A stretch of DNA of 40,022 bases, from positions 1 through 40,022 of the forward strand of contig CADCVU010000088.1 of NCBI GenBank assembly GCA_902806245.1. Direction: 5' to 3'. A program made the translations under genes and the position numbers. A model generated the notes under the pieces. That model made no database searches. It worked only from the letters and a program-made list of their open reading frames with translations, and was not told where the DNA came from. Below are positions 36,241 through 40,022 of this stretch, in pieces; within the stretch, counting starts at the first letter, position 1, and each line of letters starts with the position of its first letter. The stretch is from an uncultured Solirubrobacterales bacterium (lineage in GTDB: Bacteria > Actinomycetota > Thermoleophilia > Solirubrobacterales > Thermoleophilaceae).

Positions 36241-37994
36241 GTCGATCTCCCTGGCGCACTTCCGGAGCCGTCGGCACCGGGAAGGTCCGCCTGCGCCTGC
36301 GCCGGCGCCGGCGCCGTAGCGTCCGCTCCGTTGGCCGGCACAGCCCTCGGCGCGTCGAGCGGCGGCGCGGCGCCTCTGCCTGACCCCAGCGTCTCGGCGA
36401 GCGCGGGTCGCCAGGGAACGCGGGCCCGGACGCGAGTGCCCCGGCCGGGCGGGCTGTCGACGAGCAGGGTTCCGTCGACCGCGCCCAGCCGGTCGGCCAG
36501 GCCGCCGAGTCCCGACCCCCGGCTCGGGTCGGCACCGCCGATGCCGTCGTCCTCGACGAGCACCTCCAGGTGGTCGCCGACTTGCTCGACGCGCACGCGG
36601 ACCTCGTTGGCATGCGCGTACTTGGCGACGTTGGTCAACGACTCGGTGACCACGAAGTAGGCGGCCGCCTCGACGGCCGGGGATGAACGTCCCTCGAAGT
36701 CGATGCCGCAGTCGACCTCGAGCGGAAACCGCCGGGTGAGCGCCTGCAGGGCGGGGCCGAGGCCGCGGTCGGTGAGGATCGCCGGGTGGATGCCGCGGGC
36801 GAGCTCGCGCAGTTCCTCGAGAGCAGCGGCGAGCTTCTGGCTGGCTCGCTCGACCAGGGCGGTCGTCTCGCCGTCACCCAGGGCCTTTCGCTTCAGCAAC
36901 CGCATCTCGAGGGCAAGCGCGACGAGCTGCTGCTGCGCGCCGTCGTGGAGGTCCCGCTCAAGGCGCCGACGGGCCTCGTCGGCGGCCTCGACGATGCGCG
37001 CGCGTGAGGCGCGCAGCTCCTCGAGGCGGGCGCGCAGATCGGCCTTGAGGTGCTCGTTGTCGAGCGCCAGAGCCGCGCCCGCGGCGGCCGCCTGCACGAG
37101 CTCCGGACCCGCATCGAGGTCGGCCTCATGGACGATCGCCGCGACGCGGCGACCGCCGCGGTCGACCGACGTCCAGGTTCGGCCCGATCCCGGCGCGGGC
37201 ATCTCCACGCGCTCGCCCTGCTCGTCGACGAAGATCTCGCGCTCGGGCAGCCAGTAGGCGATGGCCAGCGACCGGTCGCCGAGGCTCTCGGCCAGGACCT
37301 CGCGAACCGGCCCCTCCGCCGGCGCGCGCGCGGCCAACAGTGCCCGAGCCAGGTGGCGCAGGGCCGTGGCGAGCGCGCCGAGGGCGGCGAGCCCGACGAC
37401 GCCGGCCGGGACGGCGAGCGCGAGCACGCCCACCGCCGTCAGCGGCCCGAGCGCCAGCGGTCCCAGAAAGCGCCCGGCGGCGCCCCCCAGGCCCTGGACG
37501 GCGAGCGCCACAAGGCCCGCCACGAGCGCCATGGTGAGGAGCGCCGCAGCGACCGTCACGAGGGCGACCGGCAGGCGAACTGCCAGCAGCACGACCGTCC
37601 GCGCGAGCCCCGCGGAGCGCAGCGTGACACGTAGGCCGGGCCAAGGGAGCCGGCCGGCGGGCGCCTGCCTGTGCAGCCGCGGGATACGCGCGTAGAGCAG
37701 CCGGTTGGCCAGCCACCGCTCGGCGACGGCGTATCGCCGGCCGACCTCCCCCGTCAGAGTCAGGATCGGGATGCCCACCCACACCGGTAGCAACAGCAGG
37801 CCGGCCGCCCCACCCACGATCAGCAGCACCGCCGCCCCCGCCACGAGCGGCAGTCCGGCGACGACGTAGGCGAGTACCCGCCCCGCGGTAGCGACGCGTT
37901 CGACGAGGTCAAGACCGTCGAGCTCGCGTGCCACGGCCGCGCTGACCGCTCCTGCGCTCCTGCCGGGGAGAGAGCTCTGGGTGGCGGCGCTCAT
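36237..37994 (-). CDS. Membrane sensor histidine kinase (NarL-partner type)
   Basis: Several TM segments, then ARRRLERDLHDGAQQQLVALALEMRLLKRKAL (HisKA_3) and VTESLTNVAKYAHANEVRVRVEQVGDHLEVLVEDDGIGGADPSRGSGLGGLADRLGAVDG (HATPase). Confidence 0.93.
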   Translation of the reverse strand: MSAATQSSLPGRSAGAVSAAVARELDGLDLVERVATAGRVLAYVVAGLPLVAGAAVLLIVGGAAGLLLLPVWVGIPILTLTGEVGRRYAVAERWLANRLLYARIPRLHRQAPAGRLPWPGLRVTLRSAGLARTVVLLAVRLPVALVTVAAALLTMALVAGLVALAVQGLGGAAGRFLGPLALGPLTAVGVLALAVPAGVVGLAALGALATALRHLARALLAARAPAEGPVREVLAESLGDRSLAIAYWLPEREIFVDEQGERVEMPAPGSGRTWTSVDRGGRRVAAIVHEADLDAGPELVQAAAAGAALALDNEHLKADLRARLEELRASRARIVEAADEARRRLERDLHDGAQQQLVALALEMRLLKRKALGDGETTALVERASQKLAAALEELRELARGIHPAILTDRGLGPALQALTRRFPLEVDCGIDFEGRSSPAVEAAAYFVVTESLTNVAKYAHANEVRVRVEQVGDHLEVLVEDDGIGGADPSRGSGLGGLADRLGAVDGTLLVDSPPGRGTRVRARVPWRPALAETLGSGRGAAPPLDAPRAVPANGADATAPAPAQAQADLPGADGSGSAPGRST

Positions 37995-38773
37995 CCAGCG
38001 CCCCGCACGGTCACGTCGCCGCTGTCGCTGAGCGCCCGGATCTCGAATGGAGCGTCGCCGCTCGCATCGAGGTCCATGACCCTGCGCCGGCCGCTGTTCG
38101 AGTCCGCCTCGGCGCGGTAGGTGCCGGACGGAACGTCGGCCTCGAGGTCGCCGCTCTCCGAGCGCAGGTCGAGGCGCTGCGGCGAGCACGCGGCACCTGC
38201 GCGCGCGTCGCCCGACACGGTCTTCACGGCGAGTGAGAAGCCGCAGAAGGCATCGACGGTCACGCCGCCCGAGCCGGTCAGCACCTGCGCCGAGCCGCGG
38301 AAGGCGGCGAGGCGAACCGCGCCCCGGCCCGTCCGGACCACGACCGCCACGTTGTCGGGCACGGTCAGCCGATAGCTCGCCGAGCAGCGCCCGGCGATTA
38401 CCCGTGGGCAGCGCGAGCGCAGCCGCACCACCCCGCCCGCAGCACTGCGTCGCTCGTCGACCGCATGACCGAACGAGAAACGCTCGGTGCGCCGGACCGC
38501 GAGCGAGCCGGTGGCGCGGCCGACGACCTCGGCGCTGGCGCCGGCGAGGTCGAGCTCGACCCGGTCGGGGGTGCCTTGGACCGCGTAGGAGGTGACGCGG
38601 GTGGTGGAGGTGAGGGCGTGGCCGGCCGCAAGCGCCACCCCGACCAGCACGAGGATCCCCGTCGAGGCGGCGACCAGCACGGTCCAGGAGAAGCGGGGAC
38701 TCGGCGCCGCGCCGCCGGCGGCAGCATGCGGGGCAGCCGCCCCGTCGACCGAGGAAGGGGCTTGCACGGACGC
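37991..38773 (-). CDS. DUF4097-like membrane-anchored protein
   Basis: One TM segment (TVLVAASTGILVLVGVALAAG) followed by a beta-repeat DUF4097-like region (VVVRTGRGAVRLAAFRGSAQVLTGSGGVTVDAFCGFSLAVKTVSGDARAG..DLRSESGDLEADVPSGTYR..). ATGA overlap with the kinase. GTG start at 38773 is a guess; the ORF extends to 38791. Confidence 0.75.
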   Translation of the reverse strand, partial: ASVQAPSSVDGAAAPHAAAGGAAPSPRFSWTVLVAASTGILVLVGVALAAGHALTSTTRVTSYAVQGTPDRVELDLAGASAEVVGRATGSLAVRRTERFSFGHAVDERRSAAGGVVRLRSRCPRVIAGRCSASYRLTVPDNVAVVVRTGRGAVRLAAFRGSAQVLTGSGGVTVDAFCGFSLAVKTVSGDARAGAACSPQRLDLRSESGDLEADVPSGTYRAEADSNSGRRRVMDLDASGDAPFEIRALSDSGDVTVRGAG

Positions 38774-38853
38774 CACCTTAGCGCGGCGCAATAGGGAAAC
38801 AGCGAGGTCAGAGCGGTGACTTCTTCGCGACCACAGCGTTCGTCGGCCGCCGC

Positions 38854-38960
38854 AGGGCGGTTAGCCGCACGGTCGGTTCGCGGGGTCGCCGTATGGAACG
38901 GCGGCGTCTCGCGGGCGAAGCTACGGTCAGCCGCTTTCACGAGCCCGGAGAAGAGACGAG
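38854..38960 (+). promoter_or_regulatory. Leader motif copy C (candidate structured 5' UTR)
   Basis: AGGGCGGTTAGCCGCAC at 38854-38870, 107 nt before ATG 38961; CCGTA (38889-38893) can pair with TACGG (38922-38926). Confidence 0.6.
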
Positions 38961-39170
38961 ATGACCCTCACGACCCACCAGCCGCACGACGCCGCCGGCG
39001 CCAGCTGCGTACGGATGGCCGCCGCGACGCGGTCGTGCTACGACCCCCCGGAAACTCGGCTGGCCCAGCCTCGGCCGTCGAATGCGGACCGCCCGGGTCG
39101 TCCGTTGACGCGGCAGGGCTTCCTGCATGAGAAGTGCGTCCGAAGTCTCGCTACAAACCCTCCTAGATGA
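38961..39170 (+). CDS. Small ORF (69 aa) between leader C and the FAD oxidoreductase
   Basis: ATG follows GGAGAAGAGACGAG; its TGA overlaps the downstream ATG (ATGA, 39167-39170). No recognised domain. Confidence 0.4.
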   Translation: MTLTTHQPHDAAGASCVRMAAATRSCYDPPETRLAQPRPSNADRPGRPLTRQGFLHEKCVRSLATNPPR

Positions 39171-40022
39171 CCACGCTCGCGCCCGAGACCACCACCTGCT
39201 GCATCGCCGGATGCGGTCCGGCCGGCGCGATCCTCGGCCTCCTGCTCGCCCGCGCCGGCGTCCACGTCCTCGTGCTCGAGAAGCACGAGGACTTCTTCCG
39301 CGACTTCCGCGGGGACACGATCCATCCCTCGACGCTCCAGGTCATCGACGAGCTCCGCCTCGGCGAGCGCTTCGCCGCCGTGCCGCAGCAGCACGTCTCG
39401 AAGCTCGGCGCACTGACCGACCAGGGCATGGTCACTATCGCCTCCTTCGAGGGCCTGCGCCTCGCCCATCCCTACATCTCGTTCGTTCCGCAGTGGGACT
39501 TCCTCGACTTCCTCACCGACGCGGCGGCGGAGTTCCCCGGCTTCAACCTCCGGATGGGCGCAGAGGTCGTAGACCTGCTCGAGAACAACGGACAGACGAC
39601 GGGCGTTCGTTACCGAGCCGACGACGGCCTGCACGAGGTCGGCGCCACGCTCACCGTGGCCGCGGACGGCCGCCGTTCGCTCGTGCGCCGGCGCGCCGGC
39701 CTCGAGCCGGTGACCTACGGCGCGCCCATGGACGTCCTGTGGTTTCGCCTCTCGCGCGAGGAGTCCGATCCGCCCGAGACCTTCGGCCGGTTCAGCACCG
39801 GCCACATCGTCGCGATGATCGCTCGCGGGGACTACTGGCAGGTCGGCTACGTGGTTCCCAAGGGCGCCGACGCGACGCTGCGCCGGCAGGGCATCGAGAC
39901 GCTCCAGGCCTCCCTGGCCGAGCTGATGCCGGCCTTTGCCGAGCGAACCCGGCGTGAGCCGGCGAGCTGGGACGACGTGAGCACGCTCGAGGTGCAGGTG
40001 AATCGCCTGAGGCGCTGGCACA
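39167..40022 (+). CDS. FAD-dependent oxidoreductase/monooxygenase; runs off the right edge
   Basis: TCCIAGCGPAGAILGLLLARAGVHVLVLEKHEDFFRDFRGDTIHPSTLQVIDELRLGERF; VAADGRRSLVRRRAGL. Confidence 0.92.
   Translation, partial: MTTLAPETTTCCIAGCGPAGAILGLLLARAGVHVLVLEKHEDFFRDFRGDTIHPSTLQVIDELRLGERFAAVPQQHVSKLGALTDQGMVTIASFEGLRLAHPYISFVPQWDFLDFLTDAAAEFPGFNLRMGAEVVDLLENNGQTTGVRYRADDGLHEVGATLTVAADGRRSLVRRRAGLEPVTYGAPMDVLWFRLSREESDPPETFGRFSTGHIVAMIARGDYWQVGYVVPKGADATLRRQGIETLQASLAELMPAFAERTRREPASWDDVSTLEVQVNRLRRWH

Noticed and set aside
1-40022. Search for CRISPR arrays, transposases, phage, toxin-antitoxin or restriction-modification genes
   Set aside because: No regular direct repeats with spacers, no integrase/transposase motifs and no recognisable defence genes were seen.

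Overview
High-GC, actinobacterial-looking chromosomal window (the gene content resembles Thermoleophilia/Solirubrobacterales; that is inference). No rRNA, CRISPR array, transposase or phage module was seen. Left to right: a truncated cytochrome P450 coupled to an alpha-dioxygenase/COX-like heme peroxidase; an ABC-2 exporter operon with a LolA/RseB-like protein; tRNA-Glu and tRNA-Lys flanking a DUF3072 gene; a recQ-purN-purH overlapping operon; a stretch (about 11.2-18.5 kb) of accessory genes interrupted by single-base frameshifts (DUF385 protein, membrane protein, BphA4-like reductase with C-terminal Rieske domain, ECF sigma factor, GGDEF-EAL protein); purF-purL-purQ-purS and purC, with a TetR regulator reading in frame into purC; a divergent R2-like diiron/SCP2 fusion; an HxlR/DoxX pair; an APC permease; a cell-surface block (PKD/Ig-like, DUF4190-like and DNRLRE proteins); two response regulators; a DUF4097-histidine kinase-periplasmic binding protein operon; and a truncated FAD oxidoreductase. 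The observations most worth follow-up are: (1) a three-copy leader motif (17 nt, AGGGCGGTTAGCCGCAC or a near match) placed 107, 103 and 107 nt upstream of start codons, a riboswitch-like candidate; (2) the alpha-dioxygenase-like/P450 operon; (3) the TetR-PurC continuous ORF with its divergent partner and a predicted operator; (4) the clustered frameshifts; (5) the periplasmic binding protein/kinase/DUF4097 operon.
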